From positions 1,798,001 to 1,862,000 of the forward strand of contig NZ_CP043761.1 of NCBI RefSeq assembly GCF_008386395.1: a DNA stretch of 64,000 nucleotides, given 5' to 3'. The notes under the pieces are model-generated. The model had not been told where the DNA came from, made no database searches, and worked only from the letters and a program-made list of their open reading frames with translations. The stretch's first letter is position 1; every line of letters begins with the position of its first letter. This document shows positions 1 to 8,670 of the stretch, in pieces. The stretch is from Paenibacillus sp. 37 (GTDB taxonomy: Bacteria; Bacillota; Bacilli; Paenibacillales; Paenibacillaceae). The position numbers and the translations under genes are program-made.

Positions 1-1
1 G

Positions 2-316
2 GAACTTGGGGCGGAAATGCGTTCCTATCAGATTTTTGGTCAATTCCACTGTACATCCAGTGCGTTGGAACCGTATCGACCGCATATCCCGCATCCCCAT
101 TTCGTGCGAATCATCGGATATGGAGATGTTGAACTTGTCGGTGATCCGCTGAATCCAGAGGATGGCGAGCAGGTGGTTGCTGTTGAAGTGGTAGAGATTG
201 ATGAAGCGATTCGGAGGTTCCGGGCACAGAACAGATATGACATCGCCGAGATGTACCAACTGGCTCATATGCTGCGAGAAGAAGCTAAACAGGCAGGCAA
301 GGACCAAGTATTTTAA
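2..316 (+). CDS. Hypothetical protein, 5' end outside window
   Basis: The frame is open from the first complete codon at base 2, so the gene probably begins before the window. The first ATG, at 17, has no convincing ribosome site. The visible part (about 104 residues) has a His/Pro-rich stretch, then an acidic segment rich in Glu and Val, and ends in a charged amphipathic helix. There is no signal peptide or membrane segment in the visible part. I do not recognise the family. The next gene begins 25 bases downstream on the same strand, so the two may be co-transcribed. Confidence 0.55.
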   Translation, partial: ELGAEMRSYQIFGQFHCTSSALEPYRPHIPHPHFVRIIGYGDVELVGDPLNPEDGEQVVAVEVVEIDEAIRRFRAQNRYDIAEMYQLAHMLREEAKQAGKDQVF

Positions 317-341
317 TTCCAGATAGCCTACGGAGGTAACG

Positions 342-851
342 ATGATTCGAGATAAAATTAACGAGCTACTGGATACTTTACCCGAATTGGAACTGAACCA
401 AGCATATTGGGGGATTGAGCGTATCCATCAGGAATATATTTTGAAGAATAACTTGCAGGATAAGAGAGTTATCGTGTCCGAACTGTACGAGGAATCCGAA
501 GGGATTGTAAAGCAATGGGATAGCGTGTTTGCACATAATATCGATGATGTGGTCAAAGAGTCTATCCATTATAGCCAGTACAAGTGGCATATGTTCAGTT
601 ATGAACAACAGAAATGTCTGACACATGATGAAGCACGAGATGCTTTCAATGCCGAGCCGAAAGATGAAGTATATGTGATGTATGAAAGTGGTGGTTGGGT
701 ACTTTTATACGAAAATGCGAATCGGATCATTGCAGCGGATTTTGATTCGGAGCAGGATATCTACATCTTCGACCGGGCGTTTACATGGACGTATGTGTAT
801 ACGCATGAATCCATGTGTGGCCCTTATTTTTATAAAATAGAACAAGCATGA
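342..851 (+). CDS. DUF4275 family protein
   Basis: A 169-residue soluble protein. The stretch from about residue 85 to the end resembles the DUF4275 family of bacilli: WHMFSYEQQKCL, a following DAFNAEP segment, a VYVMYE strand and a terminal FTWTYVYTHE-x-CGPY block. Function is unknown for the family. The N-terminal 50 residues or so are longer than I expect for a minimal DUF4275 domain and carry charged helices. The ATG follows GGAGG at 7 bases. It sits in a run of same-strand genes of unknown function and could share a transcript with its neighbours. Confidence 0.7.
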   Translation: MIRDKINELLDTLPELELNQAYWGIERIHQEYILKNNLQDKRVIVSELYEESEGIVKQWDSVFAHNIDDVVKESIHYSQYKWHMFSYEQQKCLTHDEARDAFNAEPKDEVYVMYESGGWVLLYENANRIIAADFDSEQDIYIFDRAFTWTYVYTHESMCGPYFYKIEQA

Positions 852-878
852 TTTTGAACAAAAGGGGAGTGATATCTT

Positions 879-1472
879 ATGCAGGAACTGTTTAAGAAGA
901 TCATCAACACAGACGTCAAACCCTTATTGGCCAAACACGGCTATTCCAAGAAAGATCTGAATTTCTCCAAAGCGGCTGGAAGCCTCGTATACAAGTTCAA
1001 CGTTCAAAAATCAAAGGTTAACACGAGTAGTCACGTGCAGTTTTATATTAACTGTAGTGTCCATTCCACCGAGCTCGCGGAGTTGCAGTCTGTTGCATTG
1101 AGTGGGGTCGTATTGGAGAACAAATCGCATTTCACCTGCCGGATCGAGGAAATAGTCCCTTCCGCTCCGGCGCACTATACCTTAACGCCCGATATCAATC
1201 CAGACGCTTTATCGAAAGAACTGGTTTCACATTTGGAAGAGGGTATTTCATTCCTACACTCGCTAACAGGGGCCAGAGATATAGTCCATTATTATATGGC
1301 GAAGACAGCGCTACATTTAAGTGAAGAAACTTTCCGCTTCCTGCTACAAGCCGGCGATACGGAAGAAGCCAAGTATTATTTACAGCAACTACATGCCAAA
1401 TACGGAGTCGAAAAGCGCTGGACGATATTTGAAAAGAAATATGCAGCCATTTTTGCTGAGTACGGATTGTAA
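879..1472 (+). CDS. DUF4304-like protein
   Basis: A 197-residue soluble protein. The N-terminus (FKKIINTDVKPLLAKHGYSKK followed by a YKFNVQKSK strand) resembles DUF4304, a family of unknown function common in bacilli and often found in immunity- or accessory-type loci. The C-terminal third is predicted helical, with a TPR-like look (ETFRFLLQAGDTEEAKYYLQQL). The start is an ATG after AAAGGGGAG. The upstream gap is 27 bases and the downstream gap 40, suggesting a shared transcript with the DUF4275 gene. The family call is from memory of the motif and is moderate. Confidence 0.6.
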   Translation: MQELFKKIINTDVKPLLAKHGYSKKDLNFSKAAGSLVYKFNVQKSKVNTSSHVQFYINCSVHSTELAELQSVALSGVVLENKSHFTCRIEEIVPSAPAHYTLTPDINPDALSKELVSHLEEGISFLHSLTGARDIVHYYMAKTALHLSEETFRFLLQAGDTEEAKYYLQQLHAKYGVEKRWTIFEKKYAAIFAEYGL

Positions 1473-1512
1473 GCTTTGCTCCAGACAAATAGTCAAAATG
1501 AGGGGATGACAT

Positions 1513-2516
1513 ATGAATGATACTCAATATACTTTAAATTTTGAGAAACTGTGTAATGAATTACAGCTTGGTGAATTGATCAGTTCGCCCAAACCAATCT
1601 CAGGTGGACTTCTTCATCGAATGTACGCCATTGAAACGACGCAAGCTAATTATGCAGTTAAGGCATTGAACCCTCAGATCATGGTAAGACCTTCTGCTGT
1701 GCAAAATTATATTGATTCAGAAAAAATAGCAAACGTGGCAGCTGAACATATCCATGCTCAACCTGCAAAAATGTTAAAGGGTGCTTCTATGCATAACATT
1801 GATAATCCTATCTAATATTTGATTGGATTGAGGGTCAACGTTTGGAACAAGATGAAGTTACGATCAATAACAGTTCTCTGATGGGAACGATCCTTGCAGA
1901 TATCCATAAAACGGATTTTAGACAACTAGAATTGGATAGTTCACAGGCGACTAATTCTAAAAAAATAGATTGGATGTTTTATCTGAACAAAGGAGGAATT
2001 GAGAATTCGGAATGGATTAAGATTTTGGATTCCAATATGGATCAGCTGTATGAGTGGAGCATGAAAGCTAAGAATTCATCTTCAATGCTAGCATCCAATA
2101 ATGTTATTAGTCACAGAGATCTGGAGCCTAAGAATGTGATGTGGAGACAAGACATACCTATTATTATAGATTGGGAATCGGCAGGTTATATTAATCCGAT
2201 GCATGATCTGGTAGAAACAGCTGTGTATTGGTCAGTAGATAGCTCTGGAAGTATAAACGAGGAAAAGTTCTTGGCTTTTATAGGTGGATATAAGAAGCGA
2301 GTGGGCAGTCTAACAGCCAATTGGGAAGTGGTTCTGGATGTTGGTTTTGCTGGAAAGTTGGACTGGCTCGAGTATAGTCTTAAACGGTCACTGCGGATTG
2401 AATGTACGGACATAGAGGAACAGTTATTAGGAACATCACAAGTCATTAGGACTTTAGAGGCTTTGAAACAATACGAAAATATGATCTCAGATATGAAGAA
2501 CTGGTTGAATACTTAA
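1513..2516 (+). pseudogene. Aminoglycoside/choline-kinase-like phosphotransferase, frameshifted
   Basis: Two reading frames together encode one APH-type kinase. The first, from ATG 1513, carries the nucleotide-binding N-lobe (ISGGLLHRMYAIET, YAVKALNP) and stops at 1813. The second, in the frame one base earlier, continues with YLIFDWIEG and contains the catalytic HRDLEPKN loop and the following IIIDWESAG metal-binding segment. Restoring one T in the CCTAT at 1807-1811 joins Asn-Pro to Tyr-Leu-Ile-Phe-Asp-Trp. The TTG at 1842 could look like a separate start but has no ribosome site. The substrate is unknown; the family phosphorylates antibiotics, choline or sugars. As sequenced it cannot make a full-length kinase. 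Confidence 0.8.
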
Positions 2517-2535
2517 TCCAGGAGGGGATGCCCAT

Positions 2536-2829
2536 ATGGCAAACGATAAAGGAACATTCAGAACATGCAAACAAGGACATTCGTATTATAAAAAAAGTGA
2601 TTGCCCAACCTGTCCAACGTGCGAAGCTGAACGTAAACCGACAGATGGATTTCTAGCCTTGCTGTCAGCTCCCGCCAGACGTGCCTTGGAGAATGAAGGC
2701 ATTGCGACACCACAGGAACTTGCAGAGTACACAGAAAAAGAGATCCTGAAGCTGCACGGAATAGGGCCATCTGCCATACCTAAACTGCGAAGCGCTTTGG
2801 AAGAAGAGGGAATGTCTTTTAAGAAATAA
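2536..2829 (+). CDS. Zinc-ribbon plus RNA polymerase alpha-CTD-like helix-hairpin-helix protein
   Basis: A 97-residue protein. The N-terminus has four cysteines (C11, C23, C26, C29) in a CxxGHxYYKxSDCPxCPxCE pattern that looks like a zinc knuckle. Residues 40-97 resemble the C-terminal domain of the RNA polymerase alpha subunit (PARRALENEGI, LAEYTEKEILKLHGIGPSAIPKL), a helix-hairpin-helix fold that binds DNA in true alpha subunits. No catalytic role is evident. It may bind nucleic acid, but this is inferred from the fold. The start ATG follows GGAGGGGATGCCCAT. It lies 19 bases after the broken phosphotransferase and is convergent with the next gene. Confidence 0.75.
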   Translation: MANDKGTFRTCKQGHSYYKKSDCPTCPTCEAERKPTDGFLALLSAPARRALENEGIATPQELAEYTEKEILKLHGIGPSAIPKLRSALEEEGMSFKK

Positions 2830-2848
2830 CCCTCTTCACGCTGTTCCA

Positions 2849-3793
2849 CTAATCCAAACCAGAAGCGGAAGTAATCTCCTCTATCGTTACCCGATACAAC
2901 AAGTTACCTTCACTGAGTAGCAGACGATGTTGGCGAAAATCCTGCCTTGCCTGCTTGAAGGGCTGACCATTTTCATTTAATAAATCAACCTTCTGCCCCT
3001 TACTCAATCTTCCGGGCTTCTCCATCTTCTTAAGCACAAACGTCCCATGTTTACCGTACCCGGCATCGAACAAGAAATGATAACCATCCGTACTGAAGCC
3101 GGAGGAACCGGAGATGTTTGGATTCATGAATGTAACGTTGGGTTCACGGGTGCCCCCTGAGATACAACCGAGTTCAAAATCGGTATAGAAGTAGAACCAG
3201 ACTTGCTTCTCATTCACCACATTGAGTGCGTAACAATCCGCAATGTCAGCTTCACGATTTTCATATAGTTTATTCCCGTGCTCATCCCAAGCCAGCAGAC
3301 CATATGATCCAATCGGATCGCTCCATCCGTAGTTACCAAATACCCCTTCATCGAAGTAACTGGTCCAGATCGTTCCCTTTTCGGTAACTTGTACACTCTG
3401 AATACCGTCTCCCAACAAAAACTCGCGAATTGTATTTCCGTCTAAATCACACACTTTGGCGTTCAGATCAACCTGTCCATTCCCATAATTCGTACAGCGT
3501 GCTCCGATGAGCAGTAGATGTTCATGTAATGGTTGTACGTAATGATAATTGAACGTCTGTCCCCAGATGACAACTTCCTCGATATTTTGATCTGTCACAA
3601 TGAGCACTTTGTACGTATAACTTTGATTCAATTTACTTTGGACGAACACACCTCGTTTTCTTTCGGGGATCTGATTCATGAGCAGCACATAGACTCGGCC
3701 ATCACCGCCCCACTGGGTGGAAACGATATCGAATCCCTCAACATAGTTCGAAATGTCGGCAAAAGGCAAAAGTTTTACTTTGGGATTGGACAT
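2849..3793 (-). CDS. Hypothetical protein, possible beta-propeller
   Basis: A 314-residue protein with no signal peptide or membrane segment. It is rich in beta strands with repeated Trp/Tyr/Asp turns (VSTQWGGDGRVYVLL, VVIWGQTFNYHY, GLLAWDEHGNKLYEN), suggesting a WD- or propeller-like fold; I do not recognise a named family. I place the start at the ATG whose complement ends at 3793, because AAAGGAGG lies 8 bases upstream. Longer in-frame starts to 3880 have no ribosome site. It is transcribed against its neighbours and converges with the zinc-ribbon gene, with only about 20 bases between them. Confidence 0.65.
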   Translation of the reverse strand: MSNPKVKLLPFADISNYVEGFDIVSTQWGGDGRVYVLLMNQIPERKRGVFVQSKLNQSYTYKVLIVTDQNIEEVVIWGQTFNYHYVQPLHEHLLLIGARCTNYGNGQVDLNAKVCDLDGNTIREFLLGDGIQSVQVTEKGTIWTSYFDEGVFGNYGWSDPIGSYGLLAWDEHGNKLYENREADIADCYALNVVNEKQVWFYFYTDFELGCISGGTREPNVTFMNPNISGSSGFSTDGYHFLFDAGYGKHGTFVLKKMEKPGRLSKGQKVDLLNENGQPFKQARQDFRQHRLLLSEGNLLYRVTIEEITSASGLD

Positions 3794-4082
3794 ATCCATA
3801 TCCTCCTTTGTAGTCAAATGCTGAGTCACCATCTGCATCTGTATACGAGGATTATGACTGACGCGTACTAAACTGAACATGGCGGAAGTATAGCGAAGGT
3901 CTTCTTTGGCTTTCTTGACACACGTAGTGCAATAAGGAAGTTGTGTAAAATTCTATATAAGAGGAGGATGGAGAAGTAGCTATAAGAAGAGTGTGAGAAT
4001 ACATACAACGCACGTGTAGTAAGGGGAAAGAAGTACCCGTAGATTTGATTTGTATGAGTACGATTACGTGGAAGACTCATCT

Positions 4083-4122
4083 CTGAAAAACTGAAAAACT
4101 GAAAAACTGAAAAACTAAAAAA
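4083..4122. repeat. Five-copy 8-bp tandem repeat
   Basis: Four copies of CTGAAAAA followed by one CTAAAAAA run head to tail, and a sixth partial unit (CTAAAATG) ends at 4130. The array lies in the 356-base gap between the divergent genes starting at 3793 and 4150, just upstream of the DUF2569 gene. The rest of the gap (3794-4082) holds no gene I can support. Tandem repeats here could vary in copy number by slippage and alter promoter or leader spacing; that effect is inference. Confidence 0.85.
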
Positions 4123-4149
4123 CTAAAATGTATAAGGAAGTGTTACGAG

Positions 4150-4656
4150 GTGGAACCACATATTCAAGAGCAAAAGACAGACTACCGTCCACTAGGCGTA
4201 TCGGGCTTGGGTGGTTGGCTGATTCTCGTCCAGATCGGATTATTTCTTACGTTGATTTTCCTGGCGCTCCAATTGGTCCTGTATTGTTTGCCCATGCTTA
4301 CCACAGAGACTTGGGAGTTGCTAACTTCGGAGCAATCTGCATATTATCACCCGCTATGGGGACCGGTCGTTATTTTTGAAACGGTATATAACGCACTGTT
4401 TTTAGTGTTTAGCATATATACTATCATTGCTTTGTATAGTAAAAAATCGATCTTTCCTCGTCTTATGATCATGTTTTATAGTGTCAGTCTAGCCGTTAGT
4501 GTCATTGATTATTTATTGTTGCTTCAGATTCCGATGGCGAGAGAACTTGAGGATGGAAACTCGTTAAGAGATATTGGCAAGTCGGTACTTACTTGTGCGA
4601 TCTGGATTCCTTACTTTATCAAATCAGAGCGAGTTCATAACACATTTGTAAGATAA
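4150..4656 (+). CDS. DUF2569 family membrane protein
   Basis: A 168-residue polytopic membrane protein with four hydrophobic segments, at about residues 22-48, 68-92, 102-125 and 140-155. The N-terminal GVSGLGGWLILVQIGL element is typical of DUF2569 proteins, whose function is unknown. I use the GTG start at 4150, with AAGGAAG about 9 bases upstream. Downstream is a clear intrinsic terminator, so it is probably a single-gene transcript. The AT-rich tandem repeat just upstream is unusual. Confidence 0.75.
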   Translation: MEPHIQEQKTDYRPLGVSGLGGWLILVQIGLFLTLIFLALQLVLYCLPMLTTETWELLTSEQSAYYHPLWGPVVIFETVYNALFLVFSIYTIIALYSKKSIFPRLMIMFYSVSLAVSVIDYLLLLQIPMARELEDGNSLRDIGKSVLTCAIWIPYFIKSERVHNTFVR

Positions 4657-4673
4657 ATGGGTTGCAGGAAATG

Positions 4674-4714
4674 CCCGATCTCGGATAGAAGCTATCAGAG
4701 GTCGGGTTTATTTG
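4674..4714 (+). terminator. Intrinsic terminator after DUF2569 gene
   Basis: A 9-bp stem (CCCGATCTC with GAGGTCGGG, one G-U pair) is extended by an inner GATAG/CTATC stem and followed by TTTATTTGTT. It lies 18 bases after the stop codon. Confidence 0.85.
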
Positions 4715-4775
4715 TTACAAACGAAACCAGTCACATATATAGTTAACCTGTTCAAAGGGAAAAGGAGAAGAGATC

Positions 4776-5390
4776 TTGAAAGTTTATCTGGTAAGGCATG
4801 GGATGGATGAGGAAGGGTATCGAGGCGGATGGAGCGATCGTGGACTTACGGAACAAGGAATCAATCAATCCAGGAAATTGGGAGAGCATTTGCATCATCA
4901 TGCTGACGAGTACAACATACATACGATTATTAGCAGTGATCTTCCTCGTGCAGTACAGACTACACGGGAAATTGAGAAGAGATTAAACATGCAGGCTGGC
5001 TTAATGAAAGATTGGCGGGAGATGAATAACGGAGATTTGGCAGGCATGCTCCATAAGGATGCTGAAGAACATTACCCAGGGGTTTATTTCAACACCCTTG
5101 AGATGGATTCCCCTTTTCCGGGAGGAGAAAGTCCAAGAGACTTTTATAGCCGGATAAGCATTGCTTTCGAGAATCTTTTCAGAGGTCTAGAGGAGAATAC
5201 ACTCAAGTCCAATGTTCTGTTAATTACTCACGGCGGAGTGATTAACATCCTGTATTATCTGCTTGAGAATCGGGAATGGAGCAATCAGTCCAGCTTTTAT
5301 CCCATGGGCAACACCAGTGTACATACCGTTGAAAAGGGAAGGCATGGTTGGAAACTTAGCAACGTAAATGGTTTGAGTCATCTAGATTAG
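4776..5390 (+). CDS. Histidine phosphatase family protein
   Basis: A 204-residue cytoplasmic enzyme of the phosphoglycerate-mutase-like superfamily. The catalytic RHG is at residues 7-9 (YLVRHG), followed by LTEQGINQSRKLGE, the second arginine in SSDLPRAVQTT and the second catalytic histidine in LLITHGG near residue 150. Such enzymes remove phosphate from sugars, nucleotides or cofactors; the substrate here cannot be told. The start is TTG, with AAAGGAGAAG about 8 bases upstream. It is a monocistronic unit between a terminator and the pdxH gene. Confidence 0.85.
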   Translation: MKVYLVRHGMDEEGYRGGWSDRGLTEQGINQSRKLGEHLHHHADEYNIHTIISSDLPRAVQTTREIEKRLNMQAGLMKDWREMNNGDLAGMLHKDAEEHYPGVYFNTLEMDSPFPGGESPRDFYSRISIAFENLFRGLEENTLKSNVLLITHGGVINILYYLLENREWSNQSSFYPMGNTSVHTVEKGRHGWKLSNVNGLSHLD

Positions 5391-5511
5391 TTTTTTGATA
5401 TGTCTAACGGAATGGGTGAACAACGGATGCTCTTGGGTATTTATTTTGAAGAAGCGGAGAGTAAAGGATAAAAATAAACGGATAGATTAAATAGAAGATG
5501 GAGGCGATGAC

Positions 5512-6168
5512 ATGAGCGATCAACCAATTGAACTGTTGCAACGTTTAAAATCTTTATCCGGCCCATTTCCAACGTGGGATACGGGGCAGTTGCCGGAGCG
5601 GCCGGGAAAGCTATTTTTGGAGTGGTTGAGATTGGCAGTTGAGAACGAAGTGAAAGAACCTCATGCCATGACGATCTCCACCGTGGATCACGATGGTTAT
5701 CCTGATGCGCGGGTGTTGATTTTGAAAAACGTAATCGACGAAACGTTTTATTTTGCTTCGAGTTCGGAGAGCCGAAAAGGGCAGCAGTTGAAGGAGAACC
5801 CTTATGTGGCTCTGACATTCTACTGGCCCTCACTGGGAAGACAGATTCGGATAAGGGGAATTGCCGAGGATCAGGGAGATCAAGCGGGCGCTGATGATTT
5901 CCGCAAACGGTCAGCTGGAGCGAGAGCAGTTGCCATGACAGGGCATCAGAGTGAGGTTTTGGATAGTGAGGAAGTGCTGGATAGTGCCATTGAAACTCAG
6001 AAAGAACACATTCAACGTGACCCCGATGTCGTTACACCACAATGGCGTTTATATGCCGTGAATGCACAAGAGGTGGAGTTCTGGCAGGGAGATTCAAAGC
6101 GTAAGCATGTGCGAGTCCAATATGTGATGCAAGATGGGCAGTGGAAGACACGCAGGTTGTGGCCTTGA
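5512..6168 (+). CDS. pdxH: Pyridoxamine 5'-phosphate oxidase
   Basis: A 218-residue flavoenzyme. It should oxidise pyridoxamine or pyridoxine 5'-phosphate to pyridoxal 5'-phosphate using FMN and oxygen (vitamin B6 salvage). Family features are PHAMTISTVDHDGYPDARVLILKN (FMN-binding strand pair), FYFASSSESRKGQQL, VALTFYWPSLGRQIRIRG and the C-terminal EFWQGDSKRKH and RRLWP blocks. It is full length for the family. The ATG follows GGAGG at 8 bases. Many Firmicutes make PLP with PdxST and lack PdxH, so this is probably a salvage enzyme. Confidence 0.85.
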   Translation: MSDQPIELLQRLKSLSGPFPTWDTGQLPERPGKLFLEWLRLAVENEVKEPHAMTISTVDHDGYPDARVLILKNVIDETFYFASSSESRKGQQLKENPYVALTFYWPSLGRQIRIRGIAEDQGDQAGADDFRKRSAGARAVAMTGHQSEVLDSEEVLDSAIETQKEHIQRDPDVVTPQWRLYAVNAQEVEFWQGDSKRKHVRVQYVMQDGQWKTRRLWP

Positions 6169-6247
6169 TTTTATAACAGATGAGTAGGCAACGCGGATCG
6201 AACGGTTATCTGTTTCTCTTCTTAACAATCTCAGGGAGGGCGAATCT

Positions 6248-6823
6248 ATGAAAACAATTGAAAGTTTCTTCGAACCATTTCCGGTATTGGAGACAGAACG
6301 GACGATACTCCGGCGGCTTACCTATGATGATCTGGATGATATGTATAGTTATTGTGTTGTACCTGCTGTCTCGGAGTTCACTACCTGGGACGCGCACAAG
6401 AGCAAAGAAGATACCAAAGCTTTTTTGGATTTTGTCATGAGCCGGTATGATGTGAATTTAATAGGCCCATGGGCCATTGAAGATAAACAAACCAAGCGGC
6501 TGATTGGGAGTTGTAACTATCTAGGGTGTGATAGCGATAACAGGAGAGTCGAGTTGGGATATGTGTTATCTGATCAATATTGGAATCAAGGCTACATGAC
6601 CGAAGTGGTGAAACGAATCATCCAATTTGGATTTGAGGAAGTGGGATTGGAACGAATTCAGGCTCAATGTTTAGTGAAGAACACGGGCTCCGCGAAAGTC
6701 ATGGAAAAGGCCGGCATGCAATTTGAAGGTGTGCTGAGGAAATACATGAAGGTGAAAAATGAACTTCAGGATCTGAAGATGTATGCCATTGTAAAAGAAG
6801 ATTTCTATACTAACATTAAATAA
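6248..6823 (+). CDS. GNAT family N-acetyltransferase (RimJ/RimL type)
   Basis: A 191-residue acetyltransferase. It shows the RimJ/RimL N-terminus (LETERTILRRLTYDDLDDMY), the beta4 strand RRVELGYVLSDQYWNQGYMTEVV that holds the acetyl-CoA pyrophosphate loop, and RIQAQCLVKNTGSAKVMEKAGM. Relatives acetylate ribosomal proteins, amino groups of antibiotics or small amines; the substrate cannot be predicted. The ATG follows GGGAGG at 8 bases. It is the first of about ten GNAT genes in this window. Confidence 0.85.
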   Translation: MKTIESFFEPFPVLETERTILRRLTYDDLDDMYSYCVVPAVSEFTTWDAHKSKEDTKAFLDFVMSRYDVNLIGPWAIEDKQTKRLIGSCNYLGCDSDNRRVELGYVLSDQYWNQGYMTEVVKRIIQFGFEEVGLERIQAQCLVKNTGSAKVMEKAGMQFEGVLRKYMKVKNELQDLKMYAIVKEDFYTNIK

Positions 6824-6853
6824 AGAACGTGTTTTGGGAAAGGGCGAACAAGG

Positions 6854-7486
6854 TTGAGCAAAGGAATCCTGTATCTTATGCTATTCATGACTTTTTTAAG
6901 TAGCTCAGAAGTGGCATACAATCGTAATGCGGTTTCACAAGAACCTCCTGCATCTTATGCAACTAAGATATTTACGGAGGATGAATTCAGTTTTCAGATT
7001 AAATCCAAAGATATTACGATTAAACTAGGAAGTACTCGTGAAGAAGTTGAGCAGCAACTTGAACTACACGAAGATTATTATAAGCATACGAATGTTTACC
7101 AGTACAAAGATATGAGTATTCATTACAAAGATGGCCGTGTGGATGGCATCATGATTGATGACCCGGCAAAATTCAAAACGTATAAAACGCCAAGCGGGAT
7201 AGGTTATGGAAGTACAGTTCAAGAGGTCTTCCAACAATACGGCAAAAAAGCTTTTATAGATACTAAAAAGGGAAAAGTACAAAGTATTACATATGTTATG
7301 GAGAAAAATAAACAAGGAAATTACCATGTCATATCATCCTTTGATCATGCAATATTGGAAGGAGGATTTCAGAACATGAAAGCCTTATCCATGGCATTTG
7401 ACCAGAAGGGGCGTGTCTCATTCATCATGCTGGCAAGCCATGAGTTTGCCTATAATCCTGAGTTCAACATGGATGACATACAATAG
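6854..7486 (+). CDS. Exported hypothetical protein
   Basis: A 210-residue protein with a short basic N-terminus and a hydrophobic core to about residue 20, consistent with a signal peptide or anchor. The mature part has two related blocks, ITIKLGSTREEVEQQL near residue 55 and GIGYGSTVQEVFQQYG near residue 115, each like the G-x-T-x-x-E-V motif of SmpA/BLIP-like domains, so it may be a tandem domain protein. The function is unknown. The start is TTG with AAGGGCGAACAAGG upstream, which is a weak site. The next gene starts 139 bases on. Confidence 0.6.
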   Translation: MSKGILYLMLFMTFLSSSEVAYNRNAVSQEPPASYATKIFTEDEFSFQIKSKDITIKLGSTREEVEQQLELHEDYYKHTNVYQYKDMSIHYKDGRVDGIMIDDPAKFKTYKTPSGIGYGSTVQEVFQQYGKKAFIDTKKGKVQSITYVMEKNKQGNYHVISSFDHAILEGGFQNMKALSMAFDQKGRVSFIMLASHEFAYNPEFNMDDIQ

Positions 7487-7625
7487 AGGGCTCCGGGGAT
7501 TTCCTTTCATCACACTTTTTTAACAACCAACGTACATAATGTCATATCGTGAACCTGATGCCTTTCGCTATAATCTTCAAGTTAATATAACTTGGAAGAA
7601 TGAAGGAACCAGGAGGTACAACAAA

Positions 7626-8582
7626 TTGATAGCCAAAAACAGATATAAATCACTCGAACTGGAAACACCCGGCGTATATGAGCTGGAAGGGCTTGAAGTG
7701 GGAGTGACATCGAACTGCAATTATAAATGTGACTATTGCTGCGCCTACAATCGGGATGATGGAGCATGCATTGATAGTCAGGAAGTCATCCGCATTATTA
7801 GTGAGCTTCCTCGTCTTAAGCGCGTGCGGTTGTCCGGGGGAGAAGTTACCCTGAAATACCAGGATTGCTTGGAGATCGTGACGTACTGCGCGGCACATGG
7901 AATCGATACACAATTGAACAGTAATGCCAGTCTGCTGACAGAAGAACGGATTCTTGCTTTGCGTGATGCGGGCTTGTCCAACATCCATATCTCGTTCAAC
8001 TATACGGATGCAGAGGCCTATGCTGCGTACTACCGTGTGCATCCTCGCATGTATGAGAGATTGGAACAGAATATCCGTTTGTGCACGGAAGCCGGTCTGG
8101 AGACGGTACTGGAAACGTTACTGTTTGAAGGTAATCAAGCGAATATGCAGGCCATTAGCGATAAGGTATATGATCTGGGTGTGCGCATCCATGAGATCCA
8201 GAACAGCATTAAGATGCCGCATACGGACTGGAGCCAGATTGTATCCAAAGAGTCTCTTGTACGATCTGTAACGGAATTAATTGAGCATAAAAAGCCAGAT
8301 ACAACGCTCTATTTCACCTGTATGGACCGGTTTGCTGAACAGTTGAATTTGCGGGAGCAACCGGGCGTGTATTTCTCTAATTGCGTGGATGGCACGAAAC
8401 AACTTCACTTGCACGGCAACGGAGATATTCTCATCTGTGAGTTATGCCATCCTGTCGTGATTGGCAACATTTATAACGGAACGTCGTTGAAGGATATTTA
8501 TGCCCAGCAGCCACCGGCGTTAACGGAATTTCTGGAAAAGCGGCCTTGTCCCGCATACGATGCTCTTTTTGCAGACGCATAA
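7626..8582 (+). CDS. Radical SAM protein (MoaA-like)
   Basis: A 318-residue enzyme. The CNYKCDYC motif (C31, C35, C38) binds a [4Fe-4S] cluster that cleaves S-adenosylmethionine, and RLSGGEVTL is the SAM-contacting glycine motif. The C-terminal third has further cysteines (VDG, CELCH, PCPAY contexts), suggesting an auxiliary cluster of SPASM or twitch type. I choose TTG 7626 because AGGAGG lies 9 bases upstream. An earlier in-frame ATG at 7539 has no ribosome site, and a TATAAT box at 7569-7574 lies between the two starts. The substrate is unknown: no precursor peptide or pathway partner is visible nearby. Confidence 0.8.
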   Translation: MIAKNRYKSLELETPGVYELEGLEVGVTSNCNYKCDYCCAYNRDDGACIDSQEVIRIISELPRLKRVRLSGGEVTLKYQDCLEIVTYCAAHGIDTQLNSNASLLTEERILALRDAGLSNIHISFNYTDAEAYAAYYRVHPRMYERLEQNIRLCTEAGLETVLETLLFEGNQANMQAISDKVYDLGVRIHEIQNSIKMPHTDWSQIVSKESLVRSVTELIEHKKPDTTLYFTCMDRFAEQLNLREQPGVYFSNCVDGTKQLHLHGNGDILICELCHPVVIGNIYNGTSLKDIYAQQPPALTEFLEKRPCPAYDALFADA

Positions 8583-8670
8583 CAGGAAGCTACGACGAAG
8601 AAATTTTGATATTTATGTTGAGCGAGATACGTACACGATATCAGTGACATTTAAGGTTATATAGCTTGAA

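Noticed and set aside
3868..4080. Possible 70-codon minus-strand gene upstream of the beta-propeller-like gene
   Set aside because: No ribosome site and low-complexity aromatic composition; I see no family resemblance.
4128..4379. 83-codon frame overlapping the DUF2569 gene
   Set aside because: No ribosome site, and the overlapping frame has a clear membrane protein with family motifs.
7539..7625. Longer N-terminus for the radical SAM protein
   Set aside because: No ribosome site at ATG 7539, and a TATAAT box lies inside the extension. TTG 7626 has AGGAGG at a good distance.
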